Source: Acidobacteria bacterium UBA7540 (GTDB lineage Bacteria > Acidobacteriota > Terriglobia > UBA7540). Taken from it: a DNA stretch of 64,000 nt. Numbering within the stretch: the stretch's first letter is position 1; each line of letters opens with the position of its first letter. The stretch lies in contig DLMI01000018.1 in NCBI GenBank assembly GCA_002478145.1, forward strand, positions 2,033 through 66,032. The letters run 5' to 3'. The notes beneath the pieces are model-generated. The model had not been told where the DNA came from. It saw nothing but the letters and a program-made list of their open reading frames with translations, and ran no database searches. This document shows positions 53,882-62,061 of this stretch, piece after piece. A program made the position numbers and the translations under genes.

Positions 53882-55008
53882 CAGACCCTCACCCCCCTGA
53901 TGGCGCAAACAATTTCACCCGGCGAGATCATGCTGCCGATCTTATTGATTCCCAAGAGGCGCTTGCCTGCAAGTAAGGGCGCCAGAACTGCGCGGTATTG
54001 ACCGCCAAGGTTTTCTTCGGCGACGAAGACGGTGCGTATCCCAGCGCACGCCCAATTGAGCGCTTCAGTGGGCACCGGAAAGAGGGTTTGAATCTGCAAA
54101 AAAGAGATGGGAAATCCCTCTCTGCGCAGCAGGCCGACGGCCTCACGAGCGGCGCGCGCCGTGATTCCATAACTGAGCAGCAGACAGGAAGCGTCAGGGT
54201 CCAGGTCGGGGCGCACCAAGGCCATTTCGGCGGCGTGCGCTTCGATCTTGCGTTGCAGGTGAAGAAGCATTTCGACGACCTCGGGTGAAGCCTTCCTTAG
54301 CCGGCCGAGGCGATCGTGAGCCGATCCCGTCACCGTGACTTTGACTCCTCCACCTACCGGGGCAAAGGCCGGCACTTCCTCAGGTCTCTCGATGTCATAT
54401 GCGGCAGAGGGGGCTTTTGCGTCGACCCAGGTCCGCTCGACAGTTGCCAGCCTGGCCAGAGCGGCTTCTTCTACCACCTCGGTTGTCATTCCCACTTCCT
54501 TGTCGGAAAGCAGTACGACAGGCGAACGCAGGCGTTCAGACCAATTGAACGCGTGCTGAGCAAGTTCGTAGCACTCGGCGGCGTTGCTGGGGGCGAAAAC
54601 CGGTATGGTGTAGCCCCCCGAAGTTGAAAATTCAGCGAGGAAAATATCTCCCTGCGCTCCCTGGGTTGCCCCTCCCGTGCTCGGACCAAGCCTCTGGACC
54701 AGTGCGATCACCACAGGCGTTTCGGTCATGAGCGCATACTGGACGGTCTCGGTCATTAAAGCCCAGCCGGGGCCGGAGGTCGCTGTCATGGCCTTGAGGC
54801 CCCGAAGGCTCGCTCCTACGCAGTAACATAGTGAGGATATCTCGTCCGGCGCGGAGAGTGCCAAGCCACCCTGCGCGACGAGTTCCTGCATCATGACTTC
54901 GTAGATTTCCGAGGCGGGGGTAATGGGATAACCGGCAAAAAAACGGCAGCCTGAAGCAAGCGCGCCTTCGGCCACCATCCGGTTTCCAGAGCAAAGCCTA
55001 AGTGACAT
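53881..55008 (-). CDS. 2-oxoacid:ferredoxin oxidoreductase alpha subunit
   Basis: 375 aa from ATG at 55008 (TTG at 55017 possible). KorA-like: SGNRMVAEGALASGCRFFAG, YPITPASEIYEVM, TSGPGWALMTETVQYALMTE, TPVVIALVQRLGPSTGGAT (the family loop), and a C-terminal domain ending GINKIGSMISPGEIVCAIR. Lacks the gamma part, which is fused to beta downstream. Couples oxidative decarboxylation of a 2-oxoacid to ferredoxin reduction. Confidence 0.9.
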   Translation of the reverse strand: MSLRLCSGNRMVAEGALASGCRFFAGYPITPASEIYEVMMQELVAQGGLALSAPDEISSLCYCVGASLRGLKAMTATSGPGWALMTETVQYALMTETPVVIALVQRLGPSTGGATQGAQGDIFLAEFSTSGGYTIPVFAPSNAAECYELAQHAFNWSERLRSPVVLLSDKEVGMTTEVVEEAALARLATVERTWVDAKAPSAAYDIERPEEVPAFAPVGGGVKVTVTGSAHDRLGRLRKASPEVVEMLLHLQRKIEAHAAEMALVRPDLDPDASCLLLSYGITARAAREAVGLLRREGFPISFLQIQTLFPVPTEALNWACAGIRTVFVAEENLGGQYRAVLAPLLAGKRLLGINKIGSMISPGEIVCAIRGVRV

Positions 55009-55361
55009 CGGTAACAATCCATGATTAGGTGAAGCAACAGTAGGGCCAAGAGTCGGCTGCGATTCTGCCGAATAAGTCCTTTATTTGTAAAATGCTATGA
55101 GGACCTCTGCGGTGTCTCACGTTTCCACAGGCAAGCCAAGTGCCAGAATACACGTCGGTGGGTGGAAATCCACGATTCTGTCCACCCCTCACCGTCCAGA
55201 CAACAAAACGTGAGGGATGGCCACCGTCACGGCGCCGGGAGCGACGAGGGTAAAAATGGCGCTCTTGATGAGGCTTTTCGTCGCTCGAAGTCGGCCGTTA
55301 GGAGCTAGGAGTCAAAGCTCAACCGCGAGACGGCGAGACATTCTAACTTCTTGCTTCTGTT
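55009..55361. other. Intergenic region with a hairpin
   Basis: Near 55155-55210 GGTGGGTGGAAATCCACG..CCACCCCTCACC can pair; no T-run follows. The korA promoter must lie in the left part. No gene is supported. Confidence 0.4.
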
Positions 55362-57176
55362 CTATGGCTTCGGAGGCTGCTGCCCGCCGCTCGGCAGCGG
55401 CTTTGCCGGGTTCACAGGATTGGCGGGCGGAGGCGCCGGCTCACCTTTCTTCTCCGCTCCGCTTTCCGATTCCGGCGGCGGCTGGAATTCTTCGGGGCGG
55501 ATCGGTTTTCGCGGCATCATCTCATCGCGCATGGCGGCGTTGTAAACGAAGCAGGCCACGATCACCGCGGCCTGCTTCAGATCGTCGGCGCGGATGTGCT
55601 CGTAGACGTCCAGGTTCGAGTGATGGGTAATAGTGCCGTAGTCCATCGGGTCCTGGATGAACTGGAATCCCGGGATGCCCACGGCGTCGAACGAGAGATG
55701 GTCTGTGCCTCCGGTGTTGCGCATGGTCAGCGTGGTCATGCCAAGGTCGCGGAACGGTTCCATCCATTTCTGAAAGATGGGCGCGACCAGCGCATTGCCC
55801 TGGAGGTACACGCCGCGAACCTTGCCGGTGCCGTTGTCCAGGTTGAAGTACACCGAGACCAGCTTCTGTTCCGGCTTCAACTGCAACGGGCCGGCAGGCC
55901 GGCGCATGAACGAGGGCACGTTCTGGTCCCTCGGATTAGTGGATTCCGGCCGCCCTCCAAAGTGGTTCTTCACGTATCCGCGCGAGCCCAGCAGTCCCTC
56001 TTCTTCACCCGACCACAGCGCAACGCGAATGGTCCGCCGTGGCTGGACGCCGAGCTTCTTCAGCAGACGCACGGCCTCCATCGCCACCACTACCCCCGCG
56101 CCGTTATCGGTGGCGCCTTCGCCGGCGTGCCACGAATCCATGTGCCCGCCGAGCATCACCAGTTGGTCCTTGAGCTTCGGATCGGCGCCGGGGATTTCGG
56201 CAACGGTGTCGTAAGCCTTGTCGTCATCGTCGTAGAACTGCGCTTCCACGTTCACTTCCACTTCTACCGGCACTTTCTTGGCCAGCAGGCGCGCCATGCG
56301 GCCGTAGTGCTCGACCGAGAGCGTGATGCGCGGAAAACCGATGGTCTTGCCCTTTTCGTAGCTTCCGCCGGACTGAACGAAGATCGTCCCGTCCTCGCCG
56401 GGCTGCCGGGTGATATCCAGCACGGCCGCCACGTGCTCATCGGTGAGGAACTTTTCCAAATCCCGCTGAAACTGGAAGCGCTGCGCAAACTGCTGCCGCA
56501 TGGCGGGAGTGCCGGGACCGCCGGGGCCGCCGGCGGGAATCTGGTATTCCGCGGTCTTCGCCAAGTCAGCGTCGTCGTCGCGTCGGAAAAGCGGCTTATC
56601 GCTGGGGTCGGGGACGCGCGCGTCGCCGATCAGCACGATCTTGCCCGCCAGTTTGCCCTTGTACTTCTCGAGGTCAGCGGACGTTGAGGCCACCAGTTGG
56701 CTCACCTCGCCCCGGATCGGACCATTCGTCCCCGGGGTCCAGGCCTCTGGGAGCGCCAGGAATTGCATGATGTCGGGCGAGAGCATGCGAACTTCGCAAA
56801 GTTGGTACGCCCAACCGCGACCGAAAGTGCCCCAGGCCTCCAAGTGCGCATTGACGAGACCCCACTTGGTAAACTCGTCGCGCGTCCACTCGTTCGCCTT
56901 CTTCATGTTGGGCGAACCCGTCAGGCGAGGGCCGATGTCGTCCGTGAGGTGGCTCATAATCTCCATCAGCTCGCCGTGGCCGAATTCCTCCTCCCGCAAG
57001 CGCGTGATGAACTCGAGGTCCGGGATGTCCGGCTTCGGAACAGTAGGCGCCGCGGCCTCGCTAGGCGGAGTCGCTTTTGGTTTCTTCGCGCCAACGAGAT
57101 TGCCGGCGAAGAGCAAAATTGTAGTCGCTACAAGGGCTGGGGCCAGTGGACTATAGCTTCGAAATCGAGTTTTCAT
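55362..57176 (-). CDS. Secreted M28-family metallopeptidase
   Basis: 604 aa from ATG at 57176 (GGAGG about 12 bases upstream). Signal peptide KTRFRSYSPLAPALVATTIL. An inserted PA-like domain lies near 130-270 in front of the peptidase core. Zinc ligands of family M28 are visible: HMDSWHAGEGATDNG (His and bridging Asp), GEEEGLLGSRGY (catalytic Glu pair), an Asp in FNLDNGTG and the last His in ITHHSNLD. Ends in a Pro/Gln-rich tail. An aminopeptidase or carboxypeptidase outside the cytoplasm. Confidence 0.92.
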   Translation of the reverse strand: MKTRFRSYSPLAPALVATTILLFAGNLVGAKKPKATPPSEAAAPTVPKPDIPDLEFITRLREEEFGHGELMEIMSHLTDDIGPRLTGSPNMKKANEWTRDEFTKWGLVNAHLEAWGTFGRGWAYQLCEVRMLSPDIMQFLALPEAWTPGTNGPIRGEVSQLVASTSADLEKYKGKLAGKIVLIGDARVPDPSDKPLFRRDDDADLAKTAEYQIPAGGPGGPGTPAMRQQFAQRFQFQRDLEKFLTDEHVAAVLDITRQPGEDGTIFVQSGGSYEKGKTIGFPRITLSVEHYGRMARLLAKKVPVEVEVNVEAQFYDDDDKAYDTVAEIPGADPKLKDQLVMLGGHMDSWHAGEGATDNGAGVVVAMEAVRLLKKLGVQPRRTIRVALWSGEEEGLLGSRGYVKNHFGGRPESTNPRDQNVPSFMRRPAGPLQLKPEQKLVSVYFNLDNGTGKVRGVYLQGNALVAPIFQKWMEPFRDLGMTTLTMRNTGGTDHLSFDAVGIPGFQFIQDPMDYGTITHHSNLDVYEHIRADDLKQAAVIVACFVYNAAMRDEMMPRKPIRPEEFQPPPESESGAEKKGEPAPPPANPVNPAKPLPSGGQQPPKP

Positions 57177-57973
57177 GGGATCAGTTGCGCCTCCACGCGA
57201 AAAAAGTCGCCCCTGAGAGTACGCAATCGCGCCAAGAGATGCAAGCTCGAACCACAGTCTCCGCAGCGAATCCTGCCCTTCATTGTTCCGGCACTGCGCA
57301 AGTGCATCCAGCGCATGGTTCTTCTCTGGGATGGTCCGAACGACTCTCTTCTGCCCTCCGCGAGTCCTGAATAGCAGCAAGGGCCGCCTCTGCAATGCTT
57401 TTTCTAAGAAACAGCTTATCCGGAAGGTCGGGTCGTCGGCCCACCGCTCGGTCCCGCCCTGCGGGATTCACATCCTCGTACCCCGCCAGCCGCTGCTTGC
57501 GACGTCATAGGCAGTATAGAACAATGCAACAATGTTGGCTTGAGGCAACTCGGGGTGGAGGTTGCGGCCGCCAGAAAATACATTGTCGCCTTCCAGGGGA
57601 GTGATTTCCATTTGCGCCATTAATCCCGTTTTCTTGAAGTCCTCTGCGCCCACAACATCTTATCTTCGTGTGTTTTCAATGGGTTAGAACTGTCTCGGGG
57701 GATATGCAGGAAAGTACATATGTGTATCGTTATGACACACTTACGGGCTTGCCCGCTTGATAGTAGCCGACATGCGTAGCGTATCGACGACGCCTCGCGC
57801 GCCACTACGCGCTGCTTTCCGCTCCTTCCGGTAGCTGGCGCTATGGGATAACGGGTGTCGCCCCCCGGCGCTGCAAAAGAGTACCTGGCCCACCTCCTGA
57901 TATGTAGTGAAATATACTGATTCCTTGAAGATCATTCTTGTAATGAACCGCTGGCTCGGCCGTACTCGCCCCG
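57177..57973. other. Gene-poor stretch
   Basis: Only an uncertain minus-strand frame (57468-57653, 61 codons) with no SD is open. No RNA or strong palindrome was seen. The start of the accessory region lies at its right end. Confidence 0.4.
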
Positions 57974-58192
57974 ATGGCAACGACTATTTTTCAGGACATC
58001 AAGGGTTCTCTCCGCCAGCTCTATCTGGAAGACGAACGCCCCTGGCTGGTGGGCTTCAGCGGCGGCAAGAGCCTGCCCTGAGCGCAGCGAAGGGACAGCA
58101 CCATGCTGGCCTCGCTGATTTTTGACGTTATCCTGTCCATCCCCGCCGAGCAGCGAACGAAGCCGGAAAACTATGCGGTGAGCGCGAGGTAG
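57974..58192 (+). pseudogene. dndC: dndC (DNA phosphorothioation) N-terminal relic with insertion in the PP-loop
   Basis: ATG at 57974 gives MATTIFQDIKGSLRQLYLED then ERPWLVGFSGGK, and after 24 foreign bases (58070-58093) DSTMLASLIFDVILSIPAEQ continues in the same frame. Joined, the sequence is the DndC N-terminus with the ATP-pyrophosphatase loop SGGKDST. The insert is REP-like (CCTGCCCTGAGCGCAGCGAAGG) and adds an in-frame TGA at 58079. The gene is cut off at 58188 by another REP. Functional DndC with DndDE would put sulfur in DNA; none of those genes is here. Confidence 0.75.
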
Positions 58193-58229
58193 GCGCGAGC
58201 GGCGCTCGGCCTCCCATTGATCAAAACTT

Positions 58230-58276
58230 GTAGGGGCGAACGGCGTTCGCCCTTGGCCGAGCGCCGCTCGGCCCTA
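58230..58276. repeat. REPIN (paired inverted REP)
   Basis: Begins GTAGGGGCGAACGGCGTTCGCCC and ends GGCCGAGCGCCGCTCGGCCCTAC; the two hairpins lie in opposite orientation and the ends are complementary, as in REPINs mobilised by RAYT transposases. The RAYT gene starts 60 bases on. Confidence 0.75.
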
Positions 58277-58338
58277 CAAATGCTCGAACGGTCGTAGCGG
58301 CGACCCCTACCAACGCCGGACGCGGTTCTGCCCCATCA

Positions 58339-59046
58339 ATGAAATACGACGCGAAGATCCATCATCGCCGTTCCATCCGATTGCACGGTTATGACTACGC
58401 GTTACCTGGGGCATACTTTGTCACGCTCTGCGCGTTCCACAAGCAATGCATCTTCGGCCGTGTGGTCGAAGACCGCATGTATGAAAATGATTGCGGCAAG
58501 CTTGCGCGGGAACAGTGGCTCGAATCCGCCCAAATCCGGCAGGAATTTGCATTGGATGCCTTCATTGTCATGCCCAACCATCTTCACGGAATTCTTTGGA
58601 TTTTGGGGCCGAAGCGCGAGCGCCTGCTGATGGGTAGCGGGTTCGCGCAACCAATTGTAGGGGCGGACGGCGCTCGCCCGCCCGATGCCCAAACACCCGT
58701 AGGGGCGAGCCGCGCTCGCCCCTTGGCCGAGCGCCGCTCGGCCCTACAAACCCCGCGGAACCGGCGGGGTCCCATCCCGCCCATGCGCTCCCATTCGTTG
58801 GCCTCCTGGGCGGCGGGGTTCAAATCGGCGCTTACGAGTCGGATTCGAGAGCTTTGGAATCGACCGCGCGCCGCCGTGTGGCAAGAGGATTATTTCGAAC
58901 ATGTCATTCGCGACGAGGATGAATTGTTCAGGATTCGCGAGTACATTCTCTCGAACCCTGCGCGCTGGAAATTGGATCGGGAGAATCCTGAGGCGGAACC
59001 AGGGTCCGAAGAGGAATGGCCCTGGAACCCCGGCGATGATTCGTAG
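58339..59046 (+). CDS. REP-associated tyrosine transposase (RAYT)
   Basis: 235 aa. Y1-transposase family: LHGYDYALPGAYFVTLCAFH, the HxH motif VMPNHLHGILWI, and the catalytic Tyr region RIREYILSNPARWKLDREN. A block of about 30 residues (VGADGARPPDAQT..LAERRSALQTP) is the in-frame translation of inserted REP sequence, making the protein longer than usual. Whether it is active is unknown; the motif residues are intact. Flanked by REPs and a tandem REP array. Confidence 0.9.
   Translation: MKYDAKIHHRRSIRLHGYDYALPGAYFVTLCAFHKQCIFGRVVEDRMYENDCGKLAREQWLESAQIRQEFALDAFIVMPNHLHGILWILGPKRERLLMGSGFAQPIVGADGARPPDAQTPVGASRARPLAERRSALQTPRNRRGPIPPMRSHSLASWAAGFKSALTSRIRELWNRPRAAVWQEDYFEHVIRDEDELFRIREYILSNPARWKLDRENPEAEPGSEEEWPWNPGDDS
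58657..58749. repeat. REP and REPIN inserted in-frame inside the RAYT gene
   Basis: A half REP (GTAGGGGCGGACGGCGCTCGCCC, 58657-58679) and a full REPIN (58699-58746, GTAGGGGCGAGCCGCGC..GCGCCGCTCGGCCCTAC) lie within the coding sequence, adding about 31 codons without a stop. Confidence 0.75.
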
Positions 59047-59289
59047 GGGCCCGCCGCGCTGGCCCACGCGGGCCGAACACAGTTGTTTGTCGTAGGGGCC
59101 AGCCGCGCTGGCCCACGTGGGCCGAACGCCGTCGTTTGTCGTAGGGGCCAGCCGCGCTGGCCCATGTGGACCGAACGCGGTTGTTTGTCGTAGGGGCCAG
59201 CCGCGCTGGCCCATGTGGGCCGAACGCTGTCGTTTGTCGTAGGGATCAGCGGCGCTGGCCCATGTGGGCCGAACGCCGTTCGGCCCTAC
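59043..59289. repeat. Five tandem 49-bp REP-derived repeats
   Basis: Units begin GTAGGG at 59043, 59092, 59141, 59190 and 59239, each 49 bases long with GGCCAGCCGCGCTGGCCCA as a palindromic core. The last ends CGTTCGGCCCTACC, a closing REP half. Unit-to-unit identity is high, so the array is recent. Confidence 0.85.
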
Positions 59290-59681
59290 CCCGCATGAAC
59301 AGACCTGACTACTGGCTTGCGAAATTCTCGAAGTTGCGGGTCGACCGCGCCCGGGGCGACCCGGCTCCGCACAAACCGCTCCTGCTTCTCGCACTGTGCG
59401 ACCTTGCGGAGCAGGGGGATCTGCCTCTCCCAAAGCGCGTCGCCGGGGCCGAGGGCGCTCCTGAGTTCCTGCTTCAAGTTTTCGAATTCTTGCGGGTCTT
59501 CGCCCAGCGCCTGCATGGCCAGGCAGCGATTTTCCTCGCTGACGCGTCCGCCGTGCTTCAAGGCATTGAGCTTGGAGTTCTGCTTGGCGGCGGGGCTGCG
59601 CGGCCCGGTGGAATGCTGGGCATTCTGGCGCGCGGCGGCGAGCAACGCGGGCGTAAGTTGCGGTGATTTGCGTAAAGACAT
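59286..59681 (-). CDS. Conserved hypothetical protein, 3' end in REP array
   Basis: 131 aa from ATG at 59681. The N-terminus LRKSPQLTPALLAAARQNAQ and the STGPRSPAAKQNSKLNALKHG segment form a pattern shared by many uncharacterised proteins of Acidobacteriota and Planctomycetes, usually longer (about 200-300 residues). Here the chain ends in REP-derived sequence (FRKPVVRSVHAG), so it is probably truncated by the array. Function unknown. Confidence 0.6.
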   Translation of the reverse strand: MSLRKSPQLTPALLAAARQNAQHSTGPRSPAAKQNSKLNALKHGGRVSEENRCLAMQALGEDPQEFENLKQELRSALGPGDALWERQIPLLRKVAQCEKQERFVRSRVAPGAVDPQLREFRKPVVRSVHAG

Positions 59682-60131
59682 GGTTCCTCCTGAGACGGGT
59701 TGTTAGGATAGCGAGGAAAGGACTTCCCCGCGGATTGGACATTCACATGAGTAGGCTACCACGGCGGCGGGGTATTGTCAAGAGACAATATGCAAACAGG
59801 TGTAGCCCAGGACTTCTTCAATTGACTCATTGATTCGTTGCATCATTGAATCATTGAAGGGCGGCTGAGGGGCAAGAGCAATTATGAATTGTGAGTGCCG
59901 GAATGTGAATTGCCTTCGACACAAAGCCATCACTCTAACCTCTCTCCAATGGACTTCTCACCGCATTCGCTGGGTTGACCCGAATTCCGTCGGTGTACTT
60001 CATTGACGAAGGGATTTGTGTCACTATGGAGGATAGTAGACACGGTGTTCATTTTAATTTGCGCGGTGGCGAATTTGGTGTACTAAGATGACCTGTCGCG
60101 AATAGATTTGAATGTGTGGTAACTTAACGCC
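59682..60131. repeat. Spacer with second copy of the 85-bp dispersed repeat
   Basis: 59749-59831 matches 43974-44056, and GAAGGGCGGCTGAGG (59857-59871) matches 44166-44180. The remainder up to 60131 holds no gene; it should contain the promoter of the JAB operon, for which AATTTGCGCGG..TACTAAGATG near 60057-60088 is a weak candidate. Confidence 0.5.
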
Positions 60132-60623
60132 ATGGTAGCCGCTCGCTTGCGCGGGGTTCAATCCGTCATTGTGGATCGCGCTGTCGTCCGCGCAACCCTT
60201 CAGGCGTTACAAAAGTTCGGCGCGCATGGGCTTGAGGGGCTCATCCTCTGGTTAGGTGACATCGAACCCGACAGAGCGCACGTTCTTCGGGCGTACGTCC
60301 CCGACCAGCAGCCACTCTCCAGCGAAGACGGTGTCGGTTACTTCGTGCGCGGCGAGACGCTCTTCGAGTTGAACCAAGACCTTGCGGAAAGTGGGTTGCG
60401 GCTGATTGCACAGGTGCACAGCCACCCTGGCGAGGCTTACCATTCTCGTGCCGACGACCGATACGCGATTGTGACCGCTGAGGGCGGATTCTCGCTGGTT
60501 GTTCCAGACTTCGGCCATGCACCGGCTGACCCGACTGCATGGGCCGTATACCGACTCGATCGGGGAGACTGGCGAGAGTTGAGCCTTATAGAAGCTCGCG
60601 CGATATTAAAGGTAGGTAAATGA
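60132..60623 (+). CDS. JAB/MPN (JAMM) metalloprotease
   Basis: 163 aa, a single-domain protein. The zinc site is complete: a Glu early in the fold (E35 in HGLEGLILWLGD), HSHPGEAYHSRADD holding H96-x-H98 and D108 in the JAMM arrangement, then FSLVVPDFG. Proteins of this fold remove ubiquitin-like tags from conjugates or process their C-termini. First gene of a three-gene operon with an ATPase and an unknown protein, and next to a convergent E1-like gene, the pattern of bacterial ubiquitin-like conjugation systems. No ubiquitin-like protein is visible. Confidence 0.88.
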   Translation: MVAARLRGVQSVIVDRAVVRATLQALQKFGAHGLEGLILWLGDIEPDRAHVLRAYVPDQQPLSSEDGVGYFVRGETLFELNQDLAESGLRLIAQVHSHPGEAYHSRADDRYAIVTAEGGFSLVVPDFGHAPADPTAWAVYRLDRGDWRELSLIEARAILKVGK

Positions 60624-60627
60624 GGCA

Positions 60628-62061
60628 ATGAGCATCCAAGCTGTTCGATTGCGAAACTTTCGCGGCTTTCAGGACGCAGGTATCCAATTGAAGCCGCTCA
60701 CGGTTCTTCTGGGGCCCAACAGCGCCGGTAAGTCCGCATTTGGACACGCACTTGCGGCAATGGCCCACGCCCAGTGGTTTCACAGCGGTTCGGGCCAAGC
60801 CTCGCTAACCCCCGCACAGAAAGATGCAGATGATTGGCCGGTTGACCTTGGAAACCTCCCTGATCTTCGGACGGATGGCGTCGTCGATAGGGTGTACATC
60901 GGACTTGAAACGAATGAGGGATTGGTTGATTTGGGATTCGGATTTGAGCTGCCGTTACCTAGCGCGCGGGACCTGCGCCTCAGCTATGTGGCGCACCCAA
61001 GGGGACTGGATGAGAGCGCTGCAGTCACAACCACTGTCCGGGCACAGGGCGAGGTGCCCGGAGCACAAAGTGAGGTCGTCTCTCTTGGAGTTTCAGAACC
61101 GCAGAAGTCCCCTGGACGACTCGTCCTGCGACGCATCAATGAAAACATGTGGCACGATGAAGGCGAAGACTCAGCCTGTCTTGTGGGGCTCGACGGCCTA
61201 ATGGTAATGACCGTGCAGCACCAGCCAGGGGGAACTTCCCGTCAGCTAAGTGGCGCTGCACGCGATGAAGTTCGCACCTTCCTCAAGGGTCTCACGTATT
61301 TGCGCGCGACTCGAAAGCGGCCATCCAGGAGTTATAGAGCAGACACAGGCCCGCGACAAGCGATTGGATACGCAGGGGAGTGGACGGCCACGATTTTGAG
61401 CGAACGGCGTGATGAAATTGTACCTTTTGTCAGGCCCCCCCAGATCCCGAACACCGTCGATGAGGCAGCGGCCACCCTCGACGCGCCGTGGGACCAGGGC
61501 ACTATGAAACTGCTCAGTGCGGTCGATGAATGGCTCCAGCTTCTGCATTTGGCCACTTCAATCGAAAGCACGGCCATAGAGGGAAGCCGGGGTCAGCTCC
61601 AGATTCGGGCGACACTCCCTGGCCAGCAGTCGCACAACATAACCGAGATTGGTTTCGGCATAAGCCAGATAGTTCCTGTTCTGGTCGCCGGGCTCTTGCA
61701 GCCCGAGAACGGCATCCTCATTGTGGATCTTCCAGAAGCACATTTGCATCCGCGCCCACAGGCTGTGCTCGCGGACTTTTTCTGCTCCCTGGCGCTGTCA
61801 GGGCGCACAACCTTGGTCGAGACCCACTCAGAGATGTTTTTCCATCGACTTCGACTAAGGGCAGAGATGAACCCAGAGCTTCTTGGCAAAATTGAGGTTT
61901 ACTTCATTGATGAGCCAAAGGATGGGGATTGCTGTCAGCCCAGGTCTGTCGGGCTAACGTCAAAAGGACAACTAAGGTGGCCAATGGGTTTCCTTGCAGA
62001 AGCTTGGGACACAGAAAAGCACATCAGAATCATGCGGGAAGCCCGGAGGGGGCGAGCGTAA
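60628..62061 (+). CDS. AAA/ABC-type ATPase (DUF3696-like, OLD/SMC-related)
   Basis: 477 aa. Walker A is LLGPNSAGKSAFGHAL (K35), Walker B with the family HLHP motif is ILIVDLPEAHLHPRPQ (about 368), and the C-terminal VETHSEMFFHRLRLR plus LRWPMGFLAEAWDTEK is the DUF3696-type ending. A D-loop/His region of SMC type is present, but no nuclease domain. Such ATPases power several anti-phage systems. Four bases separate it from the JAB gene; its TAA overlaps the ATG of the next gene. Confidence 0.87.
   Translation: MSIQAVRLRNFRGFQDAGIQLKPLTVLLGPNSAGKSAFGHALAAMAHAQWFHSGSGQASLTPAQKDADDWPVDLGNLPDLRTDGVVDRVYIGLETNEGLVDLGFGFELPLPSARDLRLSYVAHPRGLDESAAVTTTVRAQGEVPGAQSEVVSLGVSEPQKSPGRLVLRRINENMWHDEGEDSACLVGLDGLMVMTVQHQPGGTSRQLSGAARDEVRTFLKGLTYLRATRKRPSRSYRADTGPRQAIGYAGEWTATILSERRDEIVPFVRPPQIPNTVDEAAATLDAPWDQGTMKLLSAVDEWLQLLHLATSIESTAIEGSRGQLQIRATLPGQQSHNITEIGFGISQIVPVLVAGLLQPENGILIVDLPEAHLHPRPQAVLADFFCSLALSGRTTLVETHSEMFFHRLRLRAEMNPELLGKIEVYFIDEPKDGDCCQPRSVGLTSKGQLRWPMGFLAEAWDTEKHIRIMREARRGRA

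Noticed and set aside
58079..58081. In-frame TGA in the dndC relic as a second selenocysteine codon
   Set aside because: The TGA is inside a 24-bp REP-derived insertion and not at a conserved Cys or redox position.
59043..59289. Regularly spaced 49-bp repeats that look like a CRISPR array
   Set aside because: The whole 49-bp unit is repeated with no unique spacers, the core is a REP palindrome, and there are no cas genes nearby.
58744..59742. 332-codon minus-strand frame across the tandem REP array
   Set aside because: It is Arg/Pro-rich, repeats with the 49-bp unit (49 is not divisible by three, yet stops are absent because of GC bias), and conflicts with the RAYT and the 131-aa gene.
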